In this document: in pieces, positions 45,370 through 54,840 of the stretch | How the letters are laid out: each line of letters opens with the position of its first letter | Position numbering within the stretch: the first letter of the stretch is position 1 | From: Methyloligella halotolerans | GTDB taxonomy: Bacteria; Pseudomonadota; Alphaproteobacteria; Rhizobiales; Methyloligellaceae | Assembly (NCBI RefSeq): GCF_001708935.1 | Contig: NZ_MASI01000001.1 | Coordinates: forward strand, 186,001-250,000 | Length of the DNA stretch: 64,000 nt | Direction: 5' to 3' | Notes under the pieces: generated by a model | The model's input: the letters and a program-made list of their open reading frames with translations, nothing else | What the model was told of the DNA's origin: nothing | The model's database searches: none | Program-made: the position numbers and the translations under genes

Positions 45370-46362
45370 TCAGCGGCGCTCGATATAGGCGTCGTTCTTG
45401 AGGTCGCGCAGGAGCTTCTCGGCGCTTACCTTCATCTCCTTGGTCATCAACTCGCGCTTGGCCGTGTCGCGTTCCAGCGGCACGTCGGAAGTGCTTTCCT
45501 TGCCGCAGAGAACGTAGACATCCACGCTTCCCGAGGAGATCGTCGGGGCGATCATGGTGTTCACATCCGCATGCATCAGCATGGTGCGGGCCGGCTGGGG
45601 GACGTTGGTCGCCCGGGTCTGATTGATGGTCTGCATGCTCGCGCCCGGAAAATCCTTCACGAGCGCCTCGGTGCGCTCGCAGGTCCGGAACCGGGTGCGC
45701 AGCGTATCCGCCTGGGCAAGCTGCCGGGCGATCGCCGCATCGCCCCGGGCCGAGAAACGGATCTTCAGGAGGGCCAAATTCGTGTTCTGGGCCACGCTTC
45801 CGGTGTCGGCCTGGGACAGGGCCTCGTCGATATCGCTTTCGCCAACATTCACGGTGTGGCGGAACTTCTGCACGATGACGTCCTGCCAGACGAGCTGAGC
45901 GCGGATGCGATCCTTGAGGGTCTTGATGTTGATTCCGGCCTTGCCCAGCGCGGCGGCCAGACCATCGGCCGTAAGCTTGTTCTTTGAGGCCATGTTCGAC
46001 ACGACCTTGTTCACGTCGGCCTCGTCTGGGAAGACCTTCAGCTCCTTGCCTTGCTGAATCTGGAGGCGCTCCTCGATCAGCATATCCTCCGCCTTCTTCT
46101 TGAGTTCGGCGTTGGGCTGCTGTTGGGAGGTGATGGCGAGGAAGCGCGTGCGCTGCTCGATATCGTAGGCGGAGATCGGATCGTCGTTGACGAGCATCAC
46201 GATGGACTGCTCGCTCTGGGCCGCGGCAGGTGCCGGGGCGGCCATGGAGCAGGCGAGGGCGATGGTCATCAGCGCGAGTGCGCCGAACAACCGGCGCAGT
46301 ACCGCCGTACCAGACGGTGGCGGGGTGCTTGCGCCAGTAAAGATGTGGCGATGTCCGATCAT
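45370..46362 (-). CDS. SurA-type periplasmic chaperone (N-terminal domain protein)
   Basis: The 330-residue product has a signal peptide (ALALMTIALACSMAAPAPAAAQ) and a SurA N-terminal chaperone domain starting SIVMLVNDDPISAYDIEQRTR and EDMLIEERLQIQQGKEL. I see no clear parvulin motif in the second half, so it may chaperone without isomerase activity. Its place directly downstream of lptD (3 bases) and upstream of pdxA is the standard surA position, so it probably helps fold LptD and other outer-membrane proteins. Confidence 0.88.
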   Translation of the reverse strand: MIGHRHIFTGASTPPPSGTAVLRRLFGALALMTIALACSMAAPAPAAAQSEQSIVMLVNDDPISAYDIEQRTRFLAITSQQQPNAELKKKAEDMLIEERLQIQQGKELKVFPDEADVNKVVSNMASKNKLTADGLAAALGKAGINIKTLKDRIRAQLVWQDVIVQKFRHTVNVGESDIDEALSQADTGSVAQNTNLALLKIRFSARGDAAIARQLAQADTLRTRFRTCERTEALVKDFPGASMQTINQTRATNVPQPARTMLMHADVNTMIAPTISSGSVDVYVLCGKESTSDVPLERDTAKRELMTKEMKVSAEKLLRDLKNDAYIERR

Positions 46363-46364
46363 GG

Positions 46365-48674
46365 CTAGTTTTCAGAATCGAAGGTCGAGGCGTCGGTTTT
46401 CAGCTCGTAGTCGCCAAGATACTTAAACGAGAACTGGGCCATAATGCGTTTGTCGGGGTCGATATCCCGGTCTTCGAAGTTAGAGCGCAGATAGGTCAGG
46501 GCGAAGGTGAAGCAGTCGTCCTGATAGCGCAGGCCGATGCCGTCCTGCAGGGTCAGATCGTCGACCAGGTCGTAGCGCAGCTGACCGAGCAGGGCCCAGT
46601 TGTCGGTCACGGCCAGGGCGCCGCGGGTCCGGACCTCTTCGCGGTCCTCGACGTAGAAGTCGTTGTCATGCGGGACGTCCGCATAGTTCACCGAGACGGA
46701 GATCGGGCCGTAATCCGCATTGGCGCCGAGATCGGTCCGGCGGATGTCCAAATCGTCCTCGGCGAAGCGGCTCTGGGCCGAGAAGCCGAGATAGTCGTTG
46801 GCCTGGATGTAGGCACCCGCCACGTAATCGGACGTGTCGTTGTAGAGGCCGGTGCCTTCCGCGAACGGGCTGTCGCCCGCGAGCTGATAGCTCTGGCCGA
46901 AGACCGTGCGCATATACGCGCCCGAGAACAGCTGGGCGGTGTAGCGCACGCCGACATTGGCGCGGGTGCCGGTCTCGATCCGGTCGTAGCCGGAGAACTT
47001 GTCGATCTCGAACAGGATCGTGTCGTCGAACACCAGGCTGTTGGCGTCTTCGTTCGGGACGTTTTCCTGGTCGCCGACGGAGTTGGGCCGCGCGATGAGC
47101 TGGGCCACGGGCTCCATAATGTGGGTCACGCTGCCCGTGTTGGCGACGAACGGATATTTGTATTCCGCACCCGCGACCGCATTGCCGCGGACGAGGGAGC
47201 TTTCGTCGCCTTGCGGGTAATCGGAGATGCCGTAGGCGTCGCCGCGCAGGCGGGCGAAGGGCGTGTAGACCTGGCCCATGCCGTCGATCATCTCGCGGCG
47301 CCAGTCGGCCTCCATGATCACGCGGTTGCTGTCCTCCGCGTCGACCCGGGAGAGGCTCATGACGTTGGAGTTGAAGCTCAGCTCGCCGCCGAGGATCGGC
47401 TGATCGACGATGTAGTCGTAGTCGATGATCGGGTGGACGCGCGACTTGGACTCGTCGTCATCGTAATAGATCAGGCCGTCGGTGTAGTACGCCCGCATGC
47501 TCATGTAGTTGCGGTCGTGCAAGCCCTCCAAATAGACCTGGGAGACCCGGTCCGTCTTCAGATAGCTGTCGAGCTGATAGAAGCGCCGGAACGTATCGTC
47601 GGATTCCGCCAGGATATCCCAGCCCCATGACCAGTAGGGGTTCAGGGCGAAGCGGCCGGCGGTCTTGATGCTGCCGCGGAAATCGGTGTTGGCGGGGCTG
47701 TCGGGGTCGCCGTTGTCGTAAACGCCGGCGAGCTCCACGTGATACGAGCCGTTGGCCAGACGGTGACGCCAGTCGCCGCGCAACAGCACGTTCTGCTTGG
47801 TGGTGAACATCGGCGAGAACGTGAAGTCGTAATGGTCGGACAGCGCGAAGTAGTAGGGCGTCGTCAGCGTGTTGCCGAGGTCGTTGGAGTGCGTATAGAC
47901 GGGCATCAGGAAGCCGGTCTTGCGCTTCACCGTCGGGTCGGCGGTCTGCAGATAGGGCGTATAGGCGATCGGCACGCCGAACAGGTCGAAGGCGGCGTCA
48001 CGGAAGGTGATCGTCGCATCTTCCTTGTTGTGGGTGATCTCCTTCGCCCGGATACGCCAGGTCGGTGCTTTGTCCGGGTTGTCCTTGCACGGCTTACAGG
48101 GCGTGAACCAACCCTGCTGGAACTCGGTCACGTTGCCGGCCTGACGCTGGGCGGTATTGGCGACGATGCGCGTGTCGTCCTGGGTCACGACCTTCAAGGC
48201 ATCGATGAAGCCGTCGCGGAAATCGTCGGTCAGCGTCATCTGGTTCGAGCTGATGACGGCGCCGTCGGGATCCTTGATGCGGACATTGCCCTCGGCGGAC
48301 AGGGTGTTCGCGCTGCGGTCGTAGACGACCCGGTCGGCCAGCAAGGTGTAGTTGCCGTAATAGATCTCGACGCTGCCCTTGGCCGTGACCTTGTTGGAGT
48401 CGTTGTCGTAGACCATCTCGTCGGCCTGCAAGAGCATCGGCGCGTTTTCGTCGATCTTCGGCGGGCTGACGATATTGTTCAGATTGTCCTCGTTCTGGGC
48501 CATTGCCGCGCGGGGGAAGGCGAAGCAAGAGCCGACGAGAATGCCGAGGACGAGGGCAGACAGCAGACGTGCAGAACCGCGCTGCGCACGGGAGAAAATC
48601 TCGCCCTTAGACGCAGCAAGGCCGGGCAGAGCCCGGCGCGCAAATCGCGGCATACTCGTTACAAACGCCATCAT
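46365..48674 (-). CDS. lptD: LPS-assembly outer-membrane protein LptD
   Basis: LptD is the barrel that inserts lipopolysaccharide into the outer leaflet. A signal peptide (VLGILVGSCFAFPRAAMAQ) is followed by the OstA/LptA-like jelly roll (LLQADEMVYDNDSNKVTAKG, YTLLADRVVYDRSANTLSAEG). A long strand-rich barrel follows with characteristic PVYTHSNDLGNTLTTPYYFA. Two Cys (TPCKPCKDN) near residue 190 could form the disulfide-related site. Length is 769. ATG at 48674 overlaps the lptG stop. Confidence 0.96.
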   Translation of the reverse strand: MMAFVTSMPRFARRALPGLAASKGEIFSRAQRGSARLLSALVLGILVGSCFAFPRAAMAQNEDNLNNIVSPPKIDENAPMLLQADEMVYDNDSNKVTAKGSVEIYYGNYTLLADRVVYDRSANTLSAEGNVRIKDPDGAVISSNQMTLTDDFRDGFIDALKVVTQDDTRIVANTAQRQAGNVTEFQQGWFTPCKPCKDNPDKAPTWRIRAKEITHNKEDATITFRDAAFDLFGVPIAYTPYLQTADPTVKRKTGFLMPVYTHSNDLGNTLTTPYYFALSDHYDFTFSPMFTTKQNVLLRGDWRHRLANGSYHVELAGVYDNGDPDSPANTDFRGSIKTAGRFALNPYWSWGWDILAESDDTFRRFYQLDSYLKTDRVSQVYLEGLHDRNYMSMRAYYTDGLIYYDDDESKSRVHPIIDYDYIVDQPILGGELSFNSNVMSLSRVDAEDSNRVIMEADWRREMIDGMGQVYTPFARLRGDAYGISDYPQGDESSLVRGNAVAGAEYKYPFVANTGSVTHIMEPVAQLIARPNSVGDQENVPNEDANSLVFDDTILFEIDKFSGYDRIETGTRANVGVRYTAQLFSGAYMRTVFGQSYQLAGDSPFAEGTGLYNDTSDYVAGAYIQANDYLGFSAQSRFAEDDLDIRRTDLGANADYGPISVSVNYADVPHDNDFYVEDREEVRTRGALAVTDNWALLGQLRYDLVDDLTLQDGIGLRYQDDCFTFALTYLRSNFEDRDIDPDKRIMAQFSFKYLGDYELKTDASTFDSEN

Positions 48675-49789
48675 CCATCCTCCTTATACAGGAGAACAGT
48701 TACCGCAAGACTTGCAGCGATAATGACCGGCACCCAGGCCGCCGCGATGGCCGAGGTGAGCCCGGCAAGGGCGAAATTCCGGGATACTTCCGAGAACAGG
48801 AAAAACCCGAACCCCGCGACCAGGCCGACCACGGCCTGCATCTGGGCGTTGCCCTGGCGGAAAGCGCGCAAGGAGCAGGTCGCCGCTACCAGAACCATGG
48901 TCACGAGCAGGAAGGGCCGCGACAGCAGCAAATGGTACTGCACGCGGTACTGGGTCGCCGGCAGGCCGGCTTTCTCAGCGATTTCGATGAAGTTGGGCAG
49001 GTCCCAGAACGAGATCGAGAACACGGTGCCCAAGCTGTCGCGCACCTGGGTGGGGGAGAGATAGGTGCTCAGAAGATACTGGTCGTGATGCTGGGATTCG
49101 GCGCCGACCGGGGTCACCGTCGCATTCTCCAGCTCCCAGCGGCCGTTCTTCAGCATGGCTCTTTCGGCAGCCACGCGTTCCGTCAGGTTGTTGTCCTTGT
49201 CGTACTGGAAGACCGTGACGCCGCGCAGCTCAAGCCCTTGATTCAGAACGTGGGTTGCCTGGAGAACGGAGGGGCCGTCGATGCCGTCCTCGCGCAGCCA
49301 CGCACCGCCCTTGCTGCTGCTCAGCACGGATTCGTCCTTGCCGAACGCCGCCGTATACATCTCCTCGGCCTGGGCACGCGCCATGGCGGCCAGCGGGTTG
49401 TAGAGCAGCACGAAGGTCACCCCGAGCGTGAAGGCGACGACGATGGCCGGAATGGTGAATTGCCACACCGAAATACCGGCGGCGCGCACGACGACCAGCT
49501 CGGACGAGCGGCTGAACATCACGAAAACGATGATGGTGCCGATCAGCACGGCGAAGGGCAGGGTGAGCTCGGAAAAGGAGGGCACCCGCAACAGGGTGAT
49601 GCCGATAAGCATCGCCGGCGAAATATCGCCGTCGTAATTGCCGGCGCGCCGCAGCATCTCGATGAAATCGACAAAAAAGATGAGCAGGCAGCACAGGGCG
49701 AACACGGCGACCATAGCCACCAGGAAACGCACTGAAAAATAGCGCGCAAGTGTCCCTGCTGCACTGATGCCTGGCATCTGCGCTCTCAC
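48671..49789 (-). CDS. lptG: LPS export permease LptG
   Basis: LptG is one of two paired transmembrane subunits of the LptB2FG exporter. The N-terminal TM region (FLVAMVAVFALCCLLIFFVD) and PSFSELTLPFAVLIGTII are typical of the YjgP/YjgQ family, followed by the periplasmic beta-jelly-roll and three C-terminal TM helices (RPFLLVTMVLVAATCSLRAF, VGLVAGFGFFLFSEV). It is 372 residues. The GTG at 49789 overlaps the lptF stop as GTGA. Confidence 0.95.
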   Translation of the reverse strand: MRAQMPGISAAGTLARYFSVRFLVAMVAVFALCCLLIFFVDFIEMLRRAGNYDGDISPAMLIGITLLRVPSFSELTLPFAVLIGTIIVFVMFSRSSELVVVRAAGISVWQFTIPAIVVAFTLGVTFVLLYNPLAAMARAQAEEMYTAAFGKDESVLSSSKGGAWLREDGIDGPSVLQATHVLNQGLELRGVTVFQYDKDNNLTERVAAERAMLKNGRWELENATVTPVGAESQHHDQYLLSTYLSPTQVRDSLGTVFSISFWDLPNFIEIAEKAGLPATQYRVQYHLLLSRPFLLVTMVLVAATCSLRAFRQGNAQMQAVVGLVAGFGFFLFSEVSRNFALAGLTSAIAAAWVPVIIAASLAVTVLLYKEDG

Positions 49790-50976
49790 TTCGCCTTAAT
49801 CCCCCGTGCGATCCCGAATTTTATGTTTGGGAGCTTGGACTTAAGGTCCACGCTCAGTTTGGATCGCAATTCTGGCGCCATTCTAACGTGCGCGGCCCAC
49901 GCCGCAACGAGAATCGCAATGACTGGAATAGCATAAAGCGGCACGACCGCCCATGGATTCAGGGCAACAAGGTTCGTCATTGTGATGCCTGCAATTCTCA
50001 CGGCGATGGCCAGTCCGACGACGAACATGACGGGTCCCCAGCGGCTCTGACGGGTTGTGCGCGCATGGCCCAGCACGCTCACCGCGAGGAAGGTGAACAG
50101 CATGGGGTAGAGGGGGGAGGAAATACGCTCGTGCAGCTCTGAGCGGATCTTGCCCATGCCGCCTTTGACGTTCTCCGGATCGGGGTTGAGCAGCTCCCAG
50201 AGCGAGAGCTCCTTGGGCTTCAGGGTGCGGTCGCTGTCGCCGGTGGGGGAGAAGGTCGAGATGTTCAGCATGTACTGGTCGAAATCGACGATCTGCACGC
50301 CTTTGTCGGTCTCCGCGTTGTTGGAGCGGTGAACCTGGCCGTCGAACATCACCAGATACGCGTCGCCGTCGTGCTTCAGGATGCGGCCGCGCTTGGCGAG
50401 ATAGCTCATGGTGGTTTCGGGATCGCGCTCGTCATGGACGAGCAGACCCAGCATGTCGCCGGAATCGTCGCGATCCCGAATATGGAAGGTCAGCCCGGTC
50501 ATGGGGCTGGAAAAGCGGCCCGGCTGAAGGACTTGGGAGATCAGGTCCGTGCGAACCTCGAGGATCAGATCGCGCAGGGCGCGGGAGCTCGCCGGAGTGA
50601 CGAACACGTTGATCATCAAGATCAGGCTCGAAACGATGGCGGCGAGGGCGAGGAGGGCGGAGCCGATGCGCCAGATGGTGCCGCCGGAGGCGGCGGTCAC
50701 GATGACCTCGCTGTCGCTGTTCATGCGGTCGAGGGTGTAGAGCACCGACATCAGCACCGCATTCGGCGCGATGAGGCCGATCAGGCTGGGCAGGGTCAGC
50801 ATCGTCATGTGCAGGAACAGGAGGATTCCCTGTCCCTTGGAGGTGAGCAGGTCGAGCTGCTTCAGCGCCGTCGCCATCCAGACGATGCCGGTCAGCGTCA
50901 GCAAGATGAGCAAAAACGCGCTCGCCACCTGCCGGAACACATACCGGCTGAACAGTGTTGGGCGGAAGGACATCAT
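49786..50976 (-). CDS. lptF: LPS export permease LptF
   Basis: LptF pairs with LptG in the LPS exporter. It starts MMSFRPTLFSRYVFRQVASAF and has the family motif GLIAPNAVLMSVLYTLDRMN with ATs for cytoplasmic coupling (DSEVIVTAASG). The periplasmic jelly roll lies in the middle and C-terminal TM helices follow (YPMLFTFLAVSVLGHARTTR, VALNPWAVVPLYAIPVIAIL). ATG at 50976 is chosen because the longer GTG reading to 51021 begins with non-conserved residues. The product is 396 residues. Confidence 0.94.
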   Translation of the reverse strand: MMSFRPTLFSRYVFRQVASAFLLILLTLTGIVWMATALKQLDLLTSKGQGILLFLHMTMLTLPSLIGLIAPNAVLMSVLYTLDRMNSDSEVIVTAASGGTIWRIGSALLALAAIVSSLILMINVFVTPASSRALRDLILEVRTDLISQVLQPGRFSSPMTGLTFHIRDRDDSGDMLGLLVHDERDPETTMSYLAKRGRILKHDGDAYLVMFDGQVHRSNNAETDKGVQIVDFDQYMLNISTFSPTGDSDRTLKPKELSLWELLNPDPENVKGGMGKIRSELHERISSPLYPMLFTFLAVSVLGHARTTRQSRWGPVMFVVGLAIAVRIAGITMTNLVALNPWAVVPLYAIPVIAILVAAWAAHVRMAPELRSKLSVDLKSKLPNIKFGIARGIKAK

Positions 50977-51278
50977 GGCGATGTACAGTATCCCCCGGTC
51001 ATGCGCCCCCCCAATCGGCACCGCGCGGGTTTCCCCCGAGCCCCGCGAAAATTAGCGCCTGAAGGGATAAACACAGGGTAAAATGGCGGAAATTCGGCCA
51101 GGCACGCCGCTTGCTTTCCGCCGCGGCAGCCGGTAGTTACGCCGAAGCATTATCTTGATCGCTGTTGCGCGATTGCACCATCCGCAGGGCCTCTTTTCTC
51201 GTGATTTTCCGGCAAAAGCTACCCTGCGCGGCAATCGGGCGCGGCATGTGCATAGAGCGATCCTAACGGAGCAATCCT
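50977..51278. other. 302-base divergent intergenic region (lptF / pepA)
   Basis: No coding sequence is seen. It must contain the promoters of the lptF-lptG-lptD-surA-pdxA-rsmA run (minus) and pepA (plus). I see no strong inverted repeat. Confidence 0.5.
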
Positions 51279-52799
51279 TTGACAGATCAGACATCGATTT
51301 CCTTCGCCAACCTGACCGCCAAAAGCGACGGTGTCGTCGTGGTTTTTGCGGAGGAAGGACCTAAGCTTACGGAGTCCGCCAAGGCTTTCGACAAGGAGTC
51401 CAAGGGACTTCTGACCAAAGCCATGCAGATGACGGACTTCAAGGGCAAGGCTGAAAGCTCCGTGGATCTCCTGGCACCGGCGTCCCTGAATTGCTCTCGC
51501 ATCGTGCTCGCCGGTCTCGGCAAGCCGGACGAGATTACCGGCGAGGACTGGCTCAATCTTGGAGGGAAGGTGAGGGCGGCCGTCACCGGCAAAGAAGCGC
51601 CCGAGGCCCACGTCTTCCTCGATGGGGTGAAGGCCGAGATCTCGGCTGAGGATATCGCGAACTTCGCGCTCGGCACGATCCTGCGCTCCTACAGTTTCAA
51701 GAAATACAAATCGAAGAAGAACGCGAGCGACGACGGCAAGAAGACGCCCGAGAAGACCCTGAAGAAGATCGTCATCCATTGCGCCGATCCGCGGGCGGCC
51801 CAGCGCGCCTTCGCCAAGGAGAAGGCGGTGGGGAAGGGGGTCAACTTCGCGCGCGACCTGGTCAACGAGCCGGCCAATGTGCTCACCCCTCAGGAATTCG
51901 CCAAGCGCGCCCGGACACTCGCCAAGCTCGGCGTCGAGGTCGAGGTTCTGACCGAGCAGCGGCTGAAGCGCCTCGGCATGAACGCGCTCCTGGCCGTCGG
52001 CCAGGGCAGCACCCAGCCGAGCCACGTGGTGGTGATGCAGTGGAACGGCGCCGGCGAGAAGGGCGGGGCGCCCGTCGCTTTCGTCGGCAAGGGCGTCGTG
52101 TTCGATGCGGGCGGCATCTCGCTCAAGCCCGCCAGCGGCATGGAAGACATGAAGGGCGACATGGCCGGCGCGGCCTGCGTGGTCGGTCTCATGCATGAGC
52201 TCGCCGAGCGCAAGGCCAAGGTGAATGCGGTCGGTGTGATCGGCGTGGTGGAGAACATGCCTGACGGGAATGCCACGCGGCCCGGCGACGTGGTGAAAGC
52301 CATGTCGGGCACGACCATCGAGGTGCTCAACACCGACGCGGAAGGTCGGATGGTTCTGGCCGACTGCCTCTGGTACACCCAGGATCGCTTCAAGCCGAAG
52401 GCGATGATCAACCTCGCAACGCTGACCGGCGCCGTCATGGTGGCGCTCGGCAAGGAGCATGCCGGTCTCTTCTCCAATAATGACGACCTGTCGAACGAGC
52501 TGATCAAGGCAGGGGAGGAGAGTGGCGAGAAGCTGTGGCGTCTGCCCCTCGGTCCCAAATACGACAAGCTCATCGACTCCAAGGTCGCCGACATCAAGAA
52601 CACCGGCGGACGGTGGGGCGGCTCGATTTCCGCCGCACAGTTCCTGCAGCGCTTCGTGAAGCCGGAGACGCCTTGGGCGCATCTCGACATCGCCGGCATG
52701 GGGATGGGGAGCCCTGAGACCGACGTTAACCGCAGCTGGGGGTCGGGCTTCGGCGTGCGGCTGCTGGATCGTCTGGTGCGCGACCAGTACGAGAAATAG
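51279..52799 (+). CDS. pepA: leucyl aminopeptidase (M17)
   Basis: PepA is a dizinc hexameric exopeptidase; in some bacteria it also binds DNA. The signature [16 protein letters not shown] is present, as are [33 protein letters not shown] and the C-terminal [16 protein letters not shown]. The 506-residue size is normal. The start is TTG at 51279 with ACGGAG upstream; no ATG or GTG offers a better start near the conserved SISFANL. A terminator at 52811-52845 follows. Confidence 0.96.
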   Translation: MTDQTSISFANLTAKSDGVVVVFAEEGPKLTESAKAFDKESKGLLTKAMQMTDFKGKAESSVDLLAPASLNCSRIVLAGLGKPDEITGEDWLNLGGKVRAAVTGKEAPEAHVFLDGVKAEISAEDIANFALGTILRSYSFKKYKSKKNASDDGKKTPEKTLKKIVIHCADPRAAQRAFAKEKAVGKGVNFARDLVNEPANVLTPQEFAKRARTLAKLGVEVEVLTEQRLKRLGMNALLAVGQGSTQPSHVVVMQWNGAGEKGGAPVAFVGKGVVFDAGGISLKPASGMEDMKGDMAGAACVVGLMHELAERKAKVNAVGVIGVVENMPDGNATRPGDVVKAMSGTTIEVLNTDAEGRMVLADCLWYTQDRFKPKAMINLATLTGAVMVALGKEHAGLFSNNDDLSNELIKAGEESGEKLWRLPLGPKYDKLIDSKVADIKNTGGRWGGSISAAQFLQRFVKPETPWAHLDIAGMGMGSPETDVNRSWGSGFGVRLLDRLVRDQYEK

Positions 52800-52810
52800 G
52801 GCACGCGCTT

Positions 52811-52845
52811 CGATCGGGCGGACGGTTTTGACGCTCGCCCGATCG
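52811..52845 (+). terminator. Rho-independent terminator after pepA
   Basis: Perfect 10-base arms CGATCGGGCG (52811-52820) and CGCCCGATCG (52836-52845) follow the pepA stop by 11 bases. TTGCAATTTT follows the stem. It may act in both directions because the next gene is convergent. Confidence 0.7.
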
Positions 52846-52874
52846 TTGCAATTTTAGCGGATCTCGCGCCGAGG

Positions 52875-52926
52875 CCCATATCCGTATATTTTCCATAATA
52901 TACCTTATGCGAATTTCGGATATGGG
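52875..52926. repeat. nested AT-rich inverted repeat between convergent genes
   Basis: Outer perfect arms CCCATATCCG (52875-52884) and CGGATATGGG (52917-52926) enclose an inner stem GTATATT (52884-52890)/AATATAC (52897-52903). It lies in the 229-base gap between pepA and the DnaB-like gene. The AT-rich composition stands out. Possible roles are a bidirectional terminator, a cruciform protein site or a small RNA; none is shown. Confidence 0.55.
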
Positions 52927-53028
52927 CGGATTTGCAGGGGCCGGCGCGGAAATCGCTTGCAGTTATCCTCTTCCCCTGCAGCGCTAACCTCTTCCTCCGA
53001 AACGATAAATCAGTGCCGTGCCACCACT

Positions 53029-53742
53029 CTATGGTGACGGGCTGAGCTGCACCTTCCCGTTCTGCAGGAAGCACGACTTGTCGAACAGCGCGACGTCGAG
53101 TGCGTTGGGCAGACGCACATCCCTGATGTCAGGACATGGTTTGCGTTCGGCGTCGTAGCGCCTGTCGATCTGCGACAGGCAGATCACGACGTGCCCTCGC
53201 TCCTCTGCGTAGACCTTCAGCGTTCGCACCTGTTCTGCCAGTGGCGGCGTCTCGCGGCGCTGATCGAGGAGCTGGAGATAGTCGACCAAGACCAGCGTGC
53301 CTCTGGGCGCATCCTCGAGCCTTCCGACGATGTGAGCGGCCGTTATGGCGTCGGAGCAATCGAGGTTCAGAAGGCCGTCGAAGCGGCCGGTATCGAGGCC
53401 CAGATCGCGGAAGCGGGCGGCGAGGGTCTCCTCCGTCTCCTCGAGGCTGAAGACCCAACTCGGCGTGCCTTGTCTTATCGCCTCCGCGACAATCTCCAAG
53501 CCGAGCAGCGTCTTGCCCTGGCCCGGCCGTGCGCCGAGCAGCATCAGCTCGCCGGGCCGCAGTTTTGGAAAGAGACGCGTCGCCGGGCCGGCGTCCGCAT
53601 GCTTGGCGGCGAGCAGGCTCCATCGGCTGTAGCCTTCCTGCCGGGCGACGCGATCGAGGGCTGTGTGGAGCGGGATGTTCGCCTGGCGGGCGAGCTGCTT
53701 TGCCTGGTGCTTGAGACGGTAAATGGGCGCGGAAAGCTTCAT
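53029..53742 (-). CDS. stand-alone DnaB/RecA-fold ATPase
   Basis: The 237-residue product has the DnaB motor core: Walker A GARPGQGKTLLGLEIVAE (about residues 70-87), the SLEETEE segment, Walker B TLVLVDYLQLLDQR and the LSQIDRRYD loop. It lacks the DnaB N-terminal primase-binding domain. Instead the first 48 residues form an Arg/Lys/Leu-rich helical part containing IPLHTALDRVARQEGYSRWS. From memory, this resembles the 'sHseALelVAr..Gf..W' helical module found in some small alphaproteobacterial proteins. AGGAGG lies close before the ATG at 53742. It is divergent from mazG and convergent with pepA. The role is unknown; a helicase accessory or regulatory ATPase is possible. Confidence 0.78.
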   Translation of the reverse strand: MKLSAPIYRLKHQAKQLARQANIPLHTALDRVARQEGYSRWSLLAAKHADAGPATRLFPKLRPGELMLLGARPGQGKTLLGLEIVAEAIRQGTPSWVFSLEETEETLAARFRDLGLDTGRFDGLLNLDCSDAITAAHIVGRLEDAPRGTLVLVDYLQLLDQRRETPPLAEQVRTLKVYAEERGHVVICLSQIDRRYDAERKPCPDIRDVRLPNALDVALFDKSCFLQNGKVQLSPSP

Positions 53743-53959
53743 CGATAACCTCCTGAGGCGAGCAGGATTTCGCAGCCCCTCCTTATGCGCATGCTCGAAC
53801 AGTCGGTTCGGATGATCGGTCGCCCTGTATGGCAGATACTTTCCCGAGTGGAGGGGGGAGGCTTGGGCCGCGCCTGACCGCTATGATAGGCCGAGTCGCG
53901 CAAGCTTGAGAATTGCGGAGCGCCCTTCCCGACCACCTCATCACGGACCGGTATCCTGA

Positions 53960-54799
53960 ATGGCCAACGAGACAGAGTTCGGAAAAGACGCCGACGGCCG
54001 CTACACGCTGGACGCGCTGCTCGCCATCATGCGGCGCTTGCGGGATCCGGAGACCGGCTGCCCGTGGGACGCCAAGCAGGATTTTTCCTCCATCGCGCCC
54101 TACACCGTCGAGGAAGCCTACGAGGTGGCAGACGCCATCGCGCGGGACGATCGTGCGGCTCTAAAGGACGAGCTTGGCGACCTGCTCTTTCAGGTCGTCT
54201 ACCACGCGCAGATGGCTGACGAGGAAGGCGCCTTCGCGTTCGACGATGTGGTGGACGCCATTGCCGCGAAAATGGTTCGTCGGCATCCTCACGTGTTCGA
54301 CGATCCCAGCCTACGCGACAGCTTCTTGGGCTCCGGGCGCTGGGACGAGATCAAGGCGCAGGAGAAAGAGGCGCGTGGAGAGCAGGGCGCCCCCTCCTCT
54401 CTTCTGGACGATGTGCCCCTCCCCCTCCCCGCCCTCTCCCGTGCGGTGAAGCTGCAGAAGCGGGCGGCCCGGGTGGGTTTCGATTGGCCCGAGATGGCGC
54501 CCGTGTTCGACAAGGCGGAGGAGGAGTTCGGCGAGCTGAAGGAAGCGATCCAGTCCGGCGACCAGGCGCATGTCGAGGAGGAGTTCGGTGATCTGCTCTT
54601 CGTGATGGCGAACCTGTCGCGCCATCTCAAGATCGATCCGGAGGCGGCACTGCGGGGCGCCAACGAGAAGTTCCGCCGGCGCTTCCAAGCCATCGAACAG
54701 GCGCTGATGGCGGACGGCAAGCCCATGGAAGACGCTACGCTGAAAGAAATGGACGCGCTCTGGGACGCGGCGAAGCGTAAGGAGAAAGCGGGCGGCTGA
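53960..54799 (+). CDS. mazG: nucleoside triphosphate pyrophosphohydrolase MazG
   Basis: MazG hydrolyses non-canonical or excess NTPs to NMP and pyrophosphate. Two MazG domains are visible. The first has CPWDAKQDFSSIAPYTVEEA followed by DELGDLLFQVVYHAQMADEE; the second has EEEFGDLLFVMANLSRHLKI and GANEKFRRRF, each with the ExxD-type metal site. Length is 279, within the family range. The ATG at 53960 follows GGACCGG; a longer in-frame option was not supported. Confidence 0.95.
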   Translation: MANETEFGKDADGRYTLDALLAIMRRLRDPETGCPWDAKQDFSSIAPYTVEEAYEVADAIARDDRAALKDELGDLLFQVVYHAQMADEEGAFAFDDVVDAIAAKMVRRHPHVFDDPSLRDSFLGSGRWDEIKAQEKEARGEQGAPSSLLDDVPLPLPALSRAVKLQKRAARVGFDWPEMAPVFDKAEEEFGELKEAIQSGDQAHVEEEFGDLLFVMANLSRHLKIDPEAALRGANEKFRRRFQAIEQALMADGKPMEDATLKEMDALWDAAKRKEKAGG

Positions 54800-54840
54800 G
54801 CCGCCCTGCTCTCGTTTCGTCTCGTTGCGCCGTATGAGGC

